Counted from the first letter of the stretch, positions 35,001-42,282 are shown. The stretch: DNA of 51,849 nucleotides from an uncultured Candidatus Competibacteraceae bacterium (GCA_903879705.1 CAIRMO010000012.1:1-51849); one strand, 5' to 3'. Notes: a model not told the origin generated them from the sequence alone. Numbers and translations are program-made.

Positions 35001-35633
35001 CAGGCGGCGACCGTCAGGGAGGGTCACGATGGCGGTGAAGCTGGCCGGACGGCTGGTGAGAACCGGGGCGGGACGGACTGCTGGGAGTTTGGCTGGTTTG
35101 CTGGGCGCTGACGCAACCACTGGTCTGGAAATGACCGGCGGCGGGTTGGCTTGGTTCCGATTTTTGGGCTTGCCTTTGTCTTTGCCCTTGCTCTTTTTTT
35201 GGCTCCCCTTTTTCTGACTATCGGGGTCAGGGGCGACGGGGGCGGGCAGGCCGTTGGTCAGCCATTCCGCTACGTCGGGCTGGGCAGCGTCCAACGTCAG
35301 GCTTTGCCGCCACTGGAACCGGGCTTCGTTCGGACAGCCCAGCCGCCACAGCGCTTGGCCGAGGGTGGCCAGTAACGCGGCTTTGAGCGTCGTTGTGGCA
35401 GGTTGCCCTTGCACGGCGGCCAAGGCGCGGTTGAGCCGTGATTCAGCGGCTTCGGGCTGCTGTTGGCGCAGCGCGATCCGGCCCAGACCGAGCAGGGCGT
35501 CCGGCTGGTTGGGAATCTGACTCAGAATGCCCCAGTAGAGGGTTTCGGCGTCGGTCAGCCGGCCGGAGTCCAGCGCGTGTTGACCGTGAGCCAGAGCTTG
35601 CTCCAGCGTCATCGTGGTGGTGGCGGTGTTCAT
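32064..35633 (-). CDS. TPR-GT41 O-linked N-acetylglucosamine transferase, SPINDLY type, with second TPR block
   Basis: A 1189-residue protein. N-terminal TPR units run to ~500, with clear helices such as ALHYNNLAGVQQAQGKLDEA. The GT41 catalytic region spans ~520-900 (LRIGYVSGDFRKHSVAFFLE, DILVDLAGVTAYNRL, APVQATWLGYPSTTGLNGMD and LTFGCFNNFAKVTPNV). A low-complexity linker follows, then a second TPR block at ~1000-1189 after the catalytic domain. GT41 enzymes glycosylate Ser/Thr of cytoplasmic proteins in eukaryotes; bacterial relatives modify proteins or flagellins. It is transcribed against the T2SS operon and lies between that operon and gspD. A basic spacer (QKKGSQKKSKGKDKGK) separates early TPRs. 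Target proteins are unknown. Confidence 0.92.
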   Translation of the reverse strand: MNTATTTMTLEQALAHGQHALDSGRLTDAETLYWGILSQIPNQPDALLGLGRIALRQQQPEAAESRLNRALAAVQGQPATTTLKAALLATLGQALWRLGCPNEARFQWRQSLTLDAAQPDVAEWLTNGLPAPVAPDPDSQKKGSQKKSKGKDKGKPKNRNQANPPPVISRPVVASAPSKPAKLPAVRPAPVLTSRPASFTAIVTLPDGRRLQADRALDEAQRAYQAGQLDAAAEISRAVLELLPDHLAALNLIGAVHYQRGELTDVEHYLERSLALEENALHYNNLAGVQQAQGKLDEAEANLKRALELTPDYADALKNLGILLATRQRYADAIPHFQRLVEVCPDAADDYCSLGKVLFANGQPWDAIANFCKALNLQPTLAEAHCQLGNALMDRGQGEEAEPRYRQAIALAPDYADAHYQLGDLLLKQRRHDDAMACFERVLELNPNDNRGLTGMAGFYQRHGDHEQALEYYQRALNLIPDNPGGHAGMLFSMNYAPGKTPQDLYEEHRRFAERFETPLKAQWRPHPNDRDPERRLRIGYVSGDFRKHSVAFFLEPVLARHDHGPFEIFCYSSCTLEMQDAVTARFKDAADHWREVAKLTDDEVADLIREDQIDILVDLAGVTAYNRLLVFARKPAPVQATWLGYPSTTGLNGMDYCIVDHYTHPPGMEAIHSEALCRLPGVFMAFQPPQESPEVSELPALDGRPLTFGCFNNFAKVTPNVIALWAQLLEAIPNSRLLLKNGDFANLKHQAKVREQFASHGIPADRLLFSGADAGQHEHLLWYHQVDIGLDPFPYNGATTTCDTLWMGVPVVALAGDRFLGRIGASLLNNSGLSDLVAETPEEYIAIAVRLANDLPGLADLRRRLRAQVAVAPIMDALRFTRTLENAYRAMWQLWCADPDFDFAQRTPLIVPPPDEAALQVPVTQRLPAPEAAETGQDSDSMGSEAVEAIAAVAAIAQGAPAPTLAPPAIKLMIRGMPMTLTQALQRGYEWLRVGELEAAEEVYQAVVEAVPEHADAWNRLGGIYYQRGDFAKAEEYLARAVECFGDHPQFHNNLAIARLMLGKPDQAEASCRRALALKPDYVEALNNMGAALEAQSRFTSAAKHYKRVLEFEPFFAEGHYNLGNALRGAGRVDEAIESYRKALELRPRDAKTLHQLGTVWQALGGYGKEAEECFTLARKLEAETEVA

Positions 35634-35715
35634 GGTGAGGTCCGGTTCGGGGGTTGCAAATGATGGCGATTAGTCATTTAATCTTAATGGAAGTTGGGGT
35701 GGATTGCGTAGCGGC

Positions 35716-35804
35716 GTAACCCGGATGCAGGCCATCAGGCTGGACTCCGGGGCCGGTGGGGTGGGACGACAATCCCGGATTGCGCTCCGCTTCATCCGGG
35801 TTAC
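35716..35804. repeat. Family A palindromic repeat, diverged copy
   Basis: Starts GTAACCCGGATGCAGGCCAT and ends CATCCGGGTTAC; the outer G/C pair has changed to A/T on both ends, keeping the stem, which suggests selection on pairing or joint spread of a variant. Confidence 0.8.
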
Positions 35805-35812
35805 GCATCTTT

Positions 35813-35840
35813 CCGTCATTCCCGCAGATGCGGGAATCCA
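35813..35840. repeat. CCGTCATTCCCGC repeat (family B)
   Basis: Short palindrome CCGTCATTCCCGCAGATGCG followed by GGAATCCA. It is the same family as copies at 37578, 42698, 44664, 45455, 45690 and 46307-46415. Confidence 0.8.
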
Positions 35841-35901
35841 ATGAATTTTTGTTCAACTCAACAAACGAGAACACCGAAATGTCTATTGCCCCCCCCATCG
35901 T

Positions 35902-36720
35902 TTGGAACAAGTTGGCTTTTTTCAGGTTTGCTCACCTCTGTTGAGTTATCAGAGTAATGTTGCTTCCCAGACTGGGGAAGACGGAATCATCCAAAGAATT
36001 TTTCAGATTATTAAACCTCGGAATAATTATTGTGTAGAGTTTGGTGCTTGGGATGGAAAATATTTGTCAAATTGCTGGAATCTTATTGCCAACCATAGTT
36101 GGTCAGGGTGTTTTATTGAAGCAAATGCCGATAAGTTTAAGGATTTGATGGCGAATCATGGCGATAATAAGAAAGTTTCTTGCGTCAATAAGTTTGTTGA
36201 TTTTGAAGGCGCAAACAGTCTTGACAATATTCTCACATCAGTCAACGCACCACAAAACTTCGATTTTTTATCAATCGATGTTGATGGCACTGACTATTTT
36301 ATTTTCGAAAGTTTGAATGTCTATAAACCCAACGTAGTCGTTATTGAGTTTAATCCAACAATACCGAACGACGTTATCTTTGTACAGGCGAAAGATAGTT
36401 CAATAAATCAAGGATGCTCACTTTTAGCGCTCATTTTGCTTGGCAAGGAAAAAGGTTACGAACTCATTTGCTGCACGAACTGGAATGCTTTCTTTGTCAG
36501 AGCTGAACTCTATGCGGAATTCAAGATCGAAAATAATTCGATCATATATATGTACCGACCAAGTTTAGATGGTCGCATATTTCACGGATATGACTCTTAT
36601 GTATATGTTGTCGGGATGCCATCCCTTTTTTGGTCTGGCATCCCGATTTCAAGTGATGATTTTCAGGTTGTACCTCAATCTCTTCGAAGATTTTGTGATT
36701 CTCAGGGCGGGAAAAGTTAA
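35902..36720 (+). CDS. FkbM-like methyltransferase, possibly phase-variable
   Basis: 272 residues as an open frame from TTG 35902, which has no SD. Methyltransferase features are YCVEFGAWDGKYLSNCWNLI near 42-61, CFIEANADKFKDL near 71-83, FDFLSIDVDGTDYFIFESL near 120-138 and VVVIEFNP near 146, matching FkbM-type sugar or glycan methyltransferases. A better start, ATG 35879, lies just upstream in another frame; between them is a run of eight C (35889-35896). With nine C the ATG would be in frame (MSIAPPHRLEQVGFFQ). So expression may depend on tract length, or the gene is off here. It is AT-rich and likely acquired. Confidence 0.78.
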   Translation: MEQVGFFQVCSPLLSYQSNVASQTGEDGIIQRIFQIIKPRNNYCVEFGAWDGKYLSNCWNLIANHSWSGCFIEANADKFKDLMANHGDNKKVSCVNKFVDFEGANSLDNILTSVNAPQNFDFLSIDVDGTDYFIFESLNVYKPNVVVIEFNPTIPNDVIFVQAKDSSINQGCSLLALILLGKEKGYELICCTNWNAFFVRAELYAEFKIENNSIIYMYRPSLDGRIFHGYDSYVYVVGMPSLFWSGIPISSDDFQVVPQSLRRFCDSQGGKS

Positions 36721-36760
36721 AATGTATGGTATTGGTTGGCATCTATGACCGGAGACCGTG

Positions 36761-36850
36761 ATGAGAACTGATACCGAAATCCGTGCTGAAGGTTTTCACG
36801 TCCTCAACAATAAAAATCTGCCATACGGGGCCAACTCGACCAAAAGTTGA
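36761..36850 (+). pseudogene. Truncated small ORF, MxxxTEIRxEG-type hypothetical protein remnant
   Basis: ATG 36761 opens 29 codons (MRTDTEIRAEGFHVLNNK then divergent). The opening resembles the N-terminus of small conserved hypothetical proteins found in accessory regions next to toxin-antitoxin genes, but the similarity ends after about 18 residues and the rest looks like unrelated sequence. Weak call. Confidence 0.3.
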
Positions 36851-36866
36851 CGAACCTGATTTTTAA

Positions 36867-37460
36867 TTAATGATCTACCCACACAATAGTAGCGCTGCTT
36901 GAGGACGTCGAGCTACCACCTTGATTTTTAATTTTTTTAGGTTTTTCCGCAACCATATTGAGGCTAATTGCCACCCCTTTATAGATGTAGTTACTGGTAT
37001 CATCAAATAATCCAAAGTGTTTCACTCTTCTCATATTGACATAGCCACAATAATGAAGATAGTTAGCAAGAATCTCCTCATTTAGGCCCACTTTATGGTG
37101 GTCATATTGGTCTATATGCGCTCCAAACATCATTTGCATGACCGAAAATCGCTCCGCAGCCGACAGTTCCTTTTTTTGGAGAAATAACTGAGCCAGAACA
37201 TCCAGATCAGGGACGCTGATATAGATTTTCCCGCCAGGTCGCAAGACGCGGCACCATTCTTTCAGCGTGGACGGCAGTTCGCCGATAAAATCAAAGTGTT
37301 CAACCACATGGGATGCGTATATATCGGAGAATGTATTATCCGAGAACTGCGAAAGGTTGGCGGCATTACAGACATGATCCACATAAGGCGCTGGATTCGC
37401 ATTGAGAACTTCCCATCCCGCCACCCGGACTTGCCCACCAATATGTAATCGTCTGGTCAT
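36867..37460 (-). CDS. Class I SAM-dependent methyltransferase (Methyltransf_11-like)
   Basis: 197 residues. The protein begins directly with RRLHIGGQVRVAGWEVLNAN, lacking a full glycine motif I, then has IYASHVVEHFDFIGELP near 47-63, LRPGGKIYISVPDLD near 74-88 and a C-terminal HHKVGLNEEILANYL. This is the short predicted SAM methyltransferase type common in glycan clusters. GAGGAG lies 7 nt before the ATG in minus orientation. It converges on the FkbM-like gene with a 146-bp gap. Target unknown. Confidence 0.8.
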   Translation of the reverse strand: MTRRLHIGGQVRVAGWEVLNANPAPYVDHVCNAANLSQFSDNTFSDIYASHVVEHFDFIGELPSTLKEWCRVLRPGGKIYISVPDLDVLAQLFLQKKELSAAERFSVMQMMFGAHIDQYDHHKVGLNEEILANYLHYCGYVNMRRVKHFGLFDDTSNYIYKGVAISLNMVAEKPKKIKNQGGSSTSSSSATIVWVDH

Positions 37461-37577
37461 TGAAAACTCCTCGTTGATTTTCGAGTTATCTCTATGTTCT
37501 GGTTCCCATACTGGAGCGTCATTGCCATTAAGTCAAGGGTGATTAATGCCAGACTCATAGCGCGCAGACTTGGTTTT

Positions 37578-37651
37578 CCGTCATTCCTGCGTATGTGGGA
37601 ATCCAGTAAATCGCTGAAAAGTCTGGATACTCGCATTCGCGGGTATGACGG
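37578..37651. repeat. Family B repeat, full inverted pair
   Basis: CCGTCATTCCTGCGTATGTG at the left and a reverse half (CTGGATACTCGCATTCGCGG GTATGACGG) at the right form a long imperfect hairpin. The 37461-37949 gap holds this, the repeat at 37758 and otherwise nothing I recognise. Confidence 0.8.
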
Positions 37652-37757
37652 AAAGATATAGGTTTCCTGAATGTAGTGTTGGTCGCGTCTGGCTGAAAAA
37701 TCCCCCGCCTCCTTTCCAGTCAGACACTATAGCAATCCGCTTGGAGTTGTGGATTTT

Positions 37758-37800
37758 CCCCTCCTTGGCTAAGGAGGGGTGGCGCGAAGCGCCGGGGTGG
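37758..37800. repeat. CCCCTCCTTGGCTAAGGAGGGG repeat
   Basis: A perfect stem (CCCCTCCTTGG/CTAAGGAGGGG with nearly no loop) followed by GGCGCGAAGCGCC, a second small palindrome. It is a common dispersed intergenic unit, upstream of gspD. Confidence 0.7.
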
Positions 37801-37949
37801 TTCGAAGCCGTGAAGTCGGGTGAGCATGGCCTACCTTCACCACTCCTCCGCCGCGCCGCGAAGGGTCACGGCCACGGGAAGCTGACCCATACCGGTAGAC
37901 CAGTATAGAATGCCGGCCTTGGTCAAAGCTGCATTCTGGAAATCACCTT

Positions 37950-40109
37950 TTGAACAGTCTGTCCCTCTTGGCGCGGCCCGGCCGCCCCCGAAATCGCCGA
38001 TGGCTGGTGCCAGCCGTGATCGGAGCCGTGATCCTCGCGCTGGCCGGGTGCGCCAGCGAGCCGCCAGTCACCATTCCCGAACCCCTCCGTGCGCCATTAT
38101 CCACTGCCGATCAGGTTCCCGCACCGTCGCCTGACATCGCTCCCGCGCCGCCACCCCCGTCGGGGCCGCGCTTTTCCACCACCCCGAGTCTGCCGTCGAC
38201 CGGAGCCAAGCCGGCGAACACGCCGATTGCGCCGCTGCAAGCGGGCGATGCCCGGCAGGTGACGGTCAATATTGAAGGATTGGCGGTGCCGGCTTTCATT
38301 AACGAGGTGTACGGCAATCTGCTGGGCGTGTCATTCCAGATGGATGCGGCGGTCCAGAAAAAAACCGACACGGTCAATTTGCGCCTGACCAGCCCGCAAC
38401 CGGCGGCGAAAGTGCGGATCCTGGCCGATCAGACGCTGAAGGATTATGGCGTGACGGTCGAGCCGCGTGGCGAGGTGTTGCGTTTCACCACCGGGGAGGC
38501 TCAGCGGGGGCCGGATTCGCCGGTATTCGTGTTTGGCCCCCGGTTGCCGGCAGGATTGAACGAGGATACCCGGGTGGCGCTGTTTCTGCCGCTGGAGGTG
38601 GTCAACGTCAACCAGGTCGCTAGCTGGATGCGCCTCAGTTTTGCCGGGCAGAAGCTCGAGATCGGTGAGGATAGCTCGCGCAACGCGGTGGTGCTGACCG
38701 GGCCAGCCGGCATCGTGCGCCAGGCAGCGGAGGCCGCCCGGTTGCTGGATCAGCCGGCGCTGCGCGGGCGCTATAGCGTCAGCATCGAGCCGGCCGCCTG
38801 GACAGCCAGCCAGTTGGCCAAGCGGCTGGATGATGTGTTGCAAATCGAGGGCTACGCACTGGGCCGGCCCGGATCGGCCGCAGGGGCCATTGTCCTGTTG
38901 CCGCTGGACGAGGTGAACCTGCTGCTGGTCTTTGCCGCTGATCCGGCGCTGCTGGCCTATGTGCGGCGCTGGGTGGAGAAACTGGATCAACCGCGCCCGG
39001 AGGTCGTGCTGGAAAAGGAGCGGCAAAGCGATGGCTTTTTCTATTACCTGGCCCGCAATGTCGCGGCGGAAGAACTGGCCAAGACGGTCAGTCCGCTGCT
39101 GTCGGGGGTGATGCGGGTCAGTGCGCCGCCGCCCCGACTGACCGGACCGGCGGGCGCAACAGCATCGGCCATGCCGCCGCCAGTCACTGGCGACCTCAGC
39201 AGCAGTCTGGTGGTGGACAAGGGGCGCAACGCCGTGATCTTCAACGGCAGCGGCGCGCAGTGGCAGAAGTTGCGCCCGGTGCTGGAGGCCATGGATCAAC
39301 CGGCCCGGCTGGTGCTGATCGAGGTGACGGTCGCCGAAATCACCTTGGGCAATACCCAGGAAACTGGGATTGACTGGATTTTCAAGAACGTCCAGATCGG
39401 TGACTGGACCGGAACCATTTCGAACACCCTGGATTTGGGCACTAAGGGGTTCAATACCTTACTGACTCAGCCCGACGGCAGCCGGATTCTGCTCAACGCG
39501 CTGGCCACTAACAGCCAGGTGAGTATCCTGTCCAATCCCAAGATCATGGTGCGCAACGGCGAGGAAGCGACGATTGATGTGGGTACCGAAGTGCCGATCC
39601 TGACCTCACAAGCCACGACCGCCGGAACCGGGCAGGCGGGCGATCCGGCGATTTTGCAGCAGATTCAATACCGTAAGACCGGGGTGTTGCTGAAGGTCAA
39701 ACCGAACATTTACGCCGGGCGCCGGGTCGACCTGCAAGTGCAGCAGGAAGTCAGCGAGGCGCAGCGCAATACCACCAGCAGCATCAGTTCGCCGCAAATT
39801 CTCAATCGCAAGATCAACACCAGCCTGACCCTGAAAGACGGCGGTTCGGTGTTGTTGGGCGGGCTGGTATCGACCAATAGCAGCTTCGGCGATCGTGGCA
39901 TTCCGCTGATTAAGGACATCCCGGTGCTGGGCCGGCTGTTCCGGGCCGACAGTTCCAGCACTAACCGCACTGAACTGATTATTTTGATCACGCCGTACAT
40001 TCTCGGCGATGAGCGCGAGGCTCAGGCGATCACTGCGGTGTTTCGCCAGCGGCTGAGTTTTGGCGCACCGCCCGAACCGCCGGTCGTGAATCCCGCGGCT
40101 AACCCGTAG
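37950..40109 (+). CDS. gspD: Type II secretion secretin GspD (lipoprotein)
   Basis: Outer-membrane channel of the T2SS, 719 residues. A basic start and hydrophobic segment end in a lipobox LALAGC (Cys ~34), so it is probably lipidated, as in XpsD/PilQ-like secretins that do not need a pilotin. N0/N1-type domains follow (VNIEGLAVPAFINEVYGNLL near 110; VALFLPLEVVNVNQVASWM near 210), and then the secretin core at ~470-690 (SQVSILSNPKIMVRNGEEAT, TEVPILTSQ, GVLLKVKPNIYAGRRVDLQV, GGSVLLGGLVSTNSS, FRADSSSTNRTELIILITPY). The start is TTG 37950 with GGAAA upstream. It is separated from the other gsp genes by 6 kb. A family A repeat overlaps its stop codon. Confidence 0.94.
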   Translation: MNSLSLLARPGRPRNRRWLVPAVIGAVILALAGCASEPPVTIPEPLRAPLSTADQVPAPSPDIAPAPPPPSGPRFSTTPSLPSTGAKPANTPIAPLQAGDARQVTVNIEGLAVPAFINEVYGNLLGVSFQMDAAVQKKTDTVNLRLTSPQPAAKVRILADQTLKDYGVTVEPRGEVLRFTTGEAQRGPDSPVFVFGPRLPAGLNEDTRVALFLPLEVVNVNQVASWMRLSFAGQKLEIGEDSSRNAVVLTGPAGIVRQAAEAARLLDQPALRGRYSVSIEPAAWTASQLAKRLDDVLQIEGYALGRPGSAAGAIVLLPLDEVNLLLVFAADPALLAYVRRWVEKLDQPRPEVVLEKERQSDGFFYYLARNVAAEELAKTVSPLLSGVMRVSAPPPRLTGPAGATASAMPPPVTGDLSSSLVVDKGRNAVIFNGSGAQWQKLRPVLEAMDQPARLVLIEVTVAEITLGNTQETGIDWIFKNVQIGDWTGTISNTLDLGTKGFNTLLTQPDGSRILLNALATNSQVSILSNPKIMVRNGEEATIDVGTEVPILTSQATTAGTGQAGDPAILQQIQYRKTGVLLKVKPNIYAGRRVDLQVQQEVSEAQRNTTSSISSPQILNRKINTSLTLKDGGSVLLGGLVSTNSSFGDRGIPLIKDIPVLGRLFRADSSSTNRTELIILITPYILGDEREAQAITAVFRQRLSFGAPPEPPVVNPAANP

Positions 40110-40188
40110 CCCGGATGGAGCGGAGCGCAATCCGGGATCGGTGCCATTCCACCCCGGATTCCGGCCTGGCGGCCTGCATCCGGGCTAC
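40106..40188. repeat. Family A palindromic repeat
   Basis: 83 bp from GTAGCCCGGATGGAGCGGAG to CATCCGGGCTAC. The first bases overlap the gspD stop codon. Confidence 0.88.
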
Positions 40189-40371
40189 GCGCTGGCTGAA
40201 CAGCGCCGCGCCCGGGGTTCGCAAAAAGCGCCGCTGAAGGTGCCCACCACCATTCGCTTTGATGCCGATGTGCTGGTGGCCTTAAAAGCCACCGGCAAGG
40301 GTTGGCAAACCCGGGTCAATGCGGTGATACGCCAGTGGATTCAGGATCATTCGCATCCGGCTAACCCGTAG
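40189..40371 (+). pseudogene. Duplicated 3' end of brnA, no start of its own
   Basis: Near-identical to 40918-41100, the C-terminal ribbon-helix-helix part of the BrnA-like antitoxin (RGSQKAPLKVPTTIRFDADV). The copy begins right after a family A repeat and continues into another, so the duplicated unit is about 263 bp including the repeat. A frame through the repeat (from 40141) could give a chimeric peptide but has no visible SD. Confidence 0.8.
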
Positions 40372-40452
40372 CCCGGATGGAGCGCAGCGCAATCCGGGAT
40401 CAGCGCCGCTCCCGGCCCCGGATTCCGGTCTGGCGGCCTGCATCCGGGCTAC
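40368..40452. repeat. Family A palindromic repeat
   Basis: 85 bp, GTAGCCCGGATGGAGCGCAG to CATCCGGGCTAC; lies immediately after the duplicated brnA end. Confidence 0.88.
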
Positions 40453-40490
40453 TCGCTGGCAATTTTTCATAATTGTTAATACAATTTATT

Positions 40491-40732
40491 ATGATCACTT
40501 GGGATGAGCCGAAACGGTTGGAAAACTTCCGCAAGCACGGGCTGGATTTCGCGGGATGCGAGGTGGTGTTCGATCATCCGGTGTTTACTCAAGAAGATGC
40601 CCGCGATAGCTATAGCGAACCGCGTATGAACCTGATCGGCTGGTTGCATATGGGCAATGGGTTCATCTCACCTATACCGAGCGTGGCGAAATGTTGCGCG
40701 TGATTTCACTGCGGGAAGGCGACCCCTCATGA
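40491..40732 (+). pseudogene. brnT: BrnT-family toxin gene with frameshift
   Basis: ATG 40491 gives a good BrnT N-terminus (MITWDEPKRLENFRKHGLDF, then SEPRMNLIGWL). At about 40649 one base appears to be lost: the original frame runs into unrelated residues, while the neighbouring frame reads GQWVHLTYTERGEMLRVISL and ends at TGA 40730-40732, overlapping the brnA ATG as in normal brnTA operons. BrnT is an RNase toxin; the frameshift removes the C-terminal catalytic part, so the toxin is probably dead. It is also shorter at the C-terminus than usual. Confidence 0.8.
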
Positions 40733-41100
40733 AATCCGTCAATATCGAAAAGCCGTTTCCAAGCACTGATGCCGAGTGGGAGGCGTTGATTGCTGAGGCA
40801 CCAGAGGCGTCGACCGATTCCGACGCCGGCTATGATCCAAACGATCCAGCAGCGGTTGAAGCCTTTTGGGCGAAGGCGGTCGTGGTGCGGGAGGGCGGGC
40901 CGGCGGCAGTCCGGGCGGCGCTGGCTGAACAGCGCCGCGCCCGGGGTTCGCAAAAAGCGCCGCTGAAGGTGCCCACCACCATTCGCTTTGATGCCGATGT
41001 GCTGGTGGCCTTAAAAGCCACCGGCAAGGGTTGGCAAACCCGAGTCAATGTGGTGATGCGCCAGTGGATTCAGGATCATTCGCATCCGGCTAATCCGTAG
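40729..41100 (+). CDS. brnA: BrnA-family antitoxin
   Basis: 123 residues, ATG overlapping the brnT-frame stop (ATGA). The N-terminal half is acidic (STDAEWEALIAEAPEAS) and contacts the toxin in this family; the C-terminal half has TIRFDADVLVALKATGKGWQ and TRVNVVMRQWI, the BrnA ribbon-helix-helix DNA-binding pattern with the conserved GKGWQTR. It likely autoregulates the pair. It is intact although its toxin partner is frameshifted. Confidence 0.82.
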   Translation: MKSVNIEKPFPSTDAEWEALIAEAPEASTDSDAGYDPNDPAAVEAFWAKAVVVREGGPAAVRAALAEQRRARGSQKAPLKVPTTIRFDADVLVALKATGKGWQTRVNVVMRQWIQDHSHPANP

Positions 41101-41179
41101 CCCGGATGGAGCGGCGCGCAACCCGGGATCGGTGCCATTCCACCCCGGATTCCAGCCGGACGGCCTGCATCCGAGCTAC
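41097..41179. repeat. Family A palindromic repeat
   Basis: 83 bp, overlaps the last bases of brnA (TAG within GTAGCCCGGATG) and ends CATCCGAGCTAC with one stem mismatch. Confidence 0.88.
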
Positions 41180-41212
41180 TCACTGCTGAAAAACAGCGTG
41201 CAGAGGTACACC

Positions 41213-41489
41213 ATGACTGCCTTAACCCTAACCATTCCCGATTCCGCGCTGTCCGCCCTGCGGTACTCGCCCACCGAGTTTGTTCATGAAATCAAACTGG
41301 CCGCCGCCATCCACTGGTATCAGCACGGCGTGATCTCCCAAGAGCGGGCCGCTGAGCGGGCCGGGCTGAACCGGCGCGACTTTATCCCGTGCGTTGACCC
41401 GTGAAGGTGTGAATGTGTTCATCTTGGACGATGCCAGCCTCGCCCGGGAACTGGGATTGGATGATGGCGCGGAGACCGGTATGGCATGA
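41213..41489 (+). pseudogene. UPF0175-family antitoxin-like gene with +1 frameshift
   Basis: ATG 41213 opens LTLTIPDSALSALRYSPTEF, then AAAIHWYQHGVISQERAAERAGLNRRDF, the UPF0175 pattern. After RRDFI one extra C (around 41389-41391) shifts the frame to a stop at 41402-41404. In the other frame the family ending continues as RALTREGVNVFILDDASLAR and ends at TGA 41487-41489, overlapping the Fic gene start. One base deleted would restore a 91-residue protein. UPF0175 proteins are small HTH-like antitoxins often beside PIN or Fic genes. Confidence 0.82.
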
Positions 41490-42259
41490 AGTTCGCCCGC
41501 ATCGATCAACTCAAGGCGCGGTTGGACGCTGACCGACCGTTGCCCGCAGCGACGCTCGCTAGCCTGCGCGAAGATCTCATTCTGCGCTGGACTTACCATT
41601 CCAATGCCATCGAGGGCAACACCCTGACCCTCAATGAAACCAAGGTCGTGTTGGAAGGCATCACCATTGGCGGCAAATCGCTGCGCGAACACTTCGAAGT
41701 CATCAACCATAGAGACGCCATTTTCTATGTCGAAGCGATCGGGCGCGGTCAGGAAACGCTTTCGGAGTGGCAGATCAAAAATCTCCATCAATTAGTCCTC
41801 AAAAATATCAACCATGAGCAGGCGGGTCGCTACCGCAGCGCGGATGTGAAAATCGCCGGAGCGCGGCATCATCCCCCGCCCCACTATCGGGTTGCAGAGC
41901 AGATGACCAAATTCCTGCGCTGGTATCACACTGCCGCCGGTACCCTGCATCCAGTCGCACGCGCCGCTGCAGTACATACCCGTTTTGTCCTCATCCATCC
42001 TTTCATCGATGGCAACGGACGGACAGCCCGATTGCTGCTCAATCTCGAACTGCTCAAATCCGGTTACTGGCCGGTCGTGCTGCCCGTTGAAGCGCGGCTG
42101 CGCTATTATGAGGCACTCGATGCCGCTTGGGACAACGAGCAACCCGGCGACCTGACCCCGATCACCGATTTAATCGCCGAATATATCGAACAGGGACTGG
42201 GCGAACTGGTCGCCTTTCTGAACGGCGTCAGGGTACTGGTTCAGTATGATTCTGTATAA
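41486..42259 (+). CDS. Fic-family AMP-transferase-like protein with N-terminal inhibitory motif
   Basis: 257 residues, full length. The Fic core HPFIDGNGRTAR is at residues 171-182 with catalytic His 171. An N-terminal SNAIEGN (39-45) matches the [S/T]xxxE[G/N] inhibitory helix, with Glu 43 expected to block productive ATP binding; this is the self-inhibited class II arrangement. A C-terminal winged-helix-like tail is possible. The ATG overlaps the stop of the UPF0175 frame. Fic proteins usually transfer AMP to Tyr/Ser/Thr of target proteins. Because inhibition is internal, loss of the upstream partner may be harmless (inference). Confidence 0.9.
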   Translation: MKFARIDQLKARLDADRPLPAATLASLREDLILRWTYHSNAIEGNTLTLNETKVVLEGITIGGKSLREHFEVINHRDAIFYVEAIGRGQETLSEWQIKNLHQLVLKNINHEQAGRYRSADVKIAGARHHPPPHYRVAEQMTKFLRWYHTAAGTLHPVARAAAVHTRFVLIHPFIDGNGRTARLLLNLELLKSGYWPVVLPVEARLRYYEALDAAWDNEQPGDLTPITDLIAEYIEQGLGELVAFLNGVRVLVQYDSV

Positions 42260-42282
42260 TCTATTGAAAAATCAATAGATTA
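42259..42282. terminator. Inverted repeat just after the Fic stop
   Basis: AATCTATTGA (42259-42268), AAAA loop, TCAATAGATT (42273-42282): a perfect 10-bp stem directly at the stop codon. There is no T-run after it, so it may be an mRNA-stabilising stem or a weak terminator. The following 42283-42599 holds no gene I can recognise. Confidence 0.4.

Noticed and set aside
38331-39299. 322-residue minus-strand ORF inside gspD
   Set aside because: Shadow of the GC-rich secretin gene; His/Gln-rich composition and no recognisable domain.
40141-40371. Stand-alone gene for a 76-residue ribbon-helix-helix protein
   Set aside because: Its first residues come from a palindromic repeat, with no SD; better explained as a duplicated brnA 3' end, so listed as a pseudogene.
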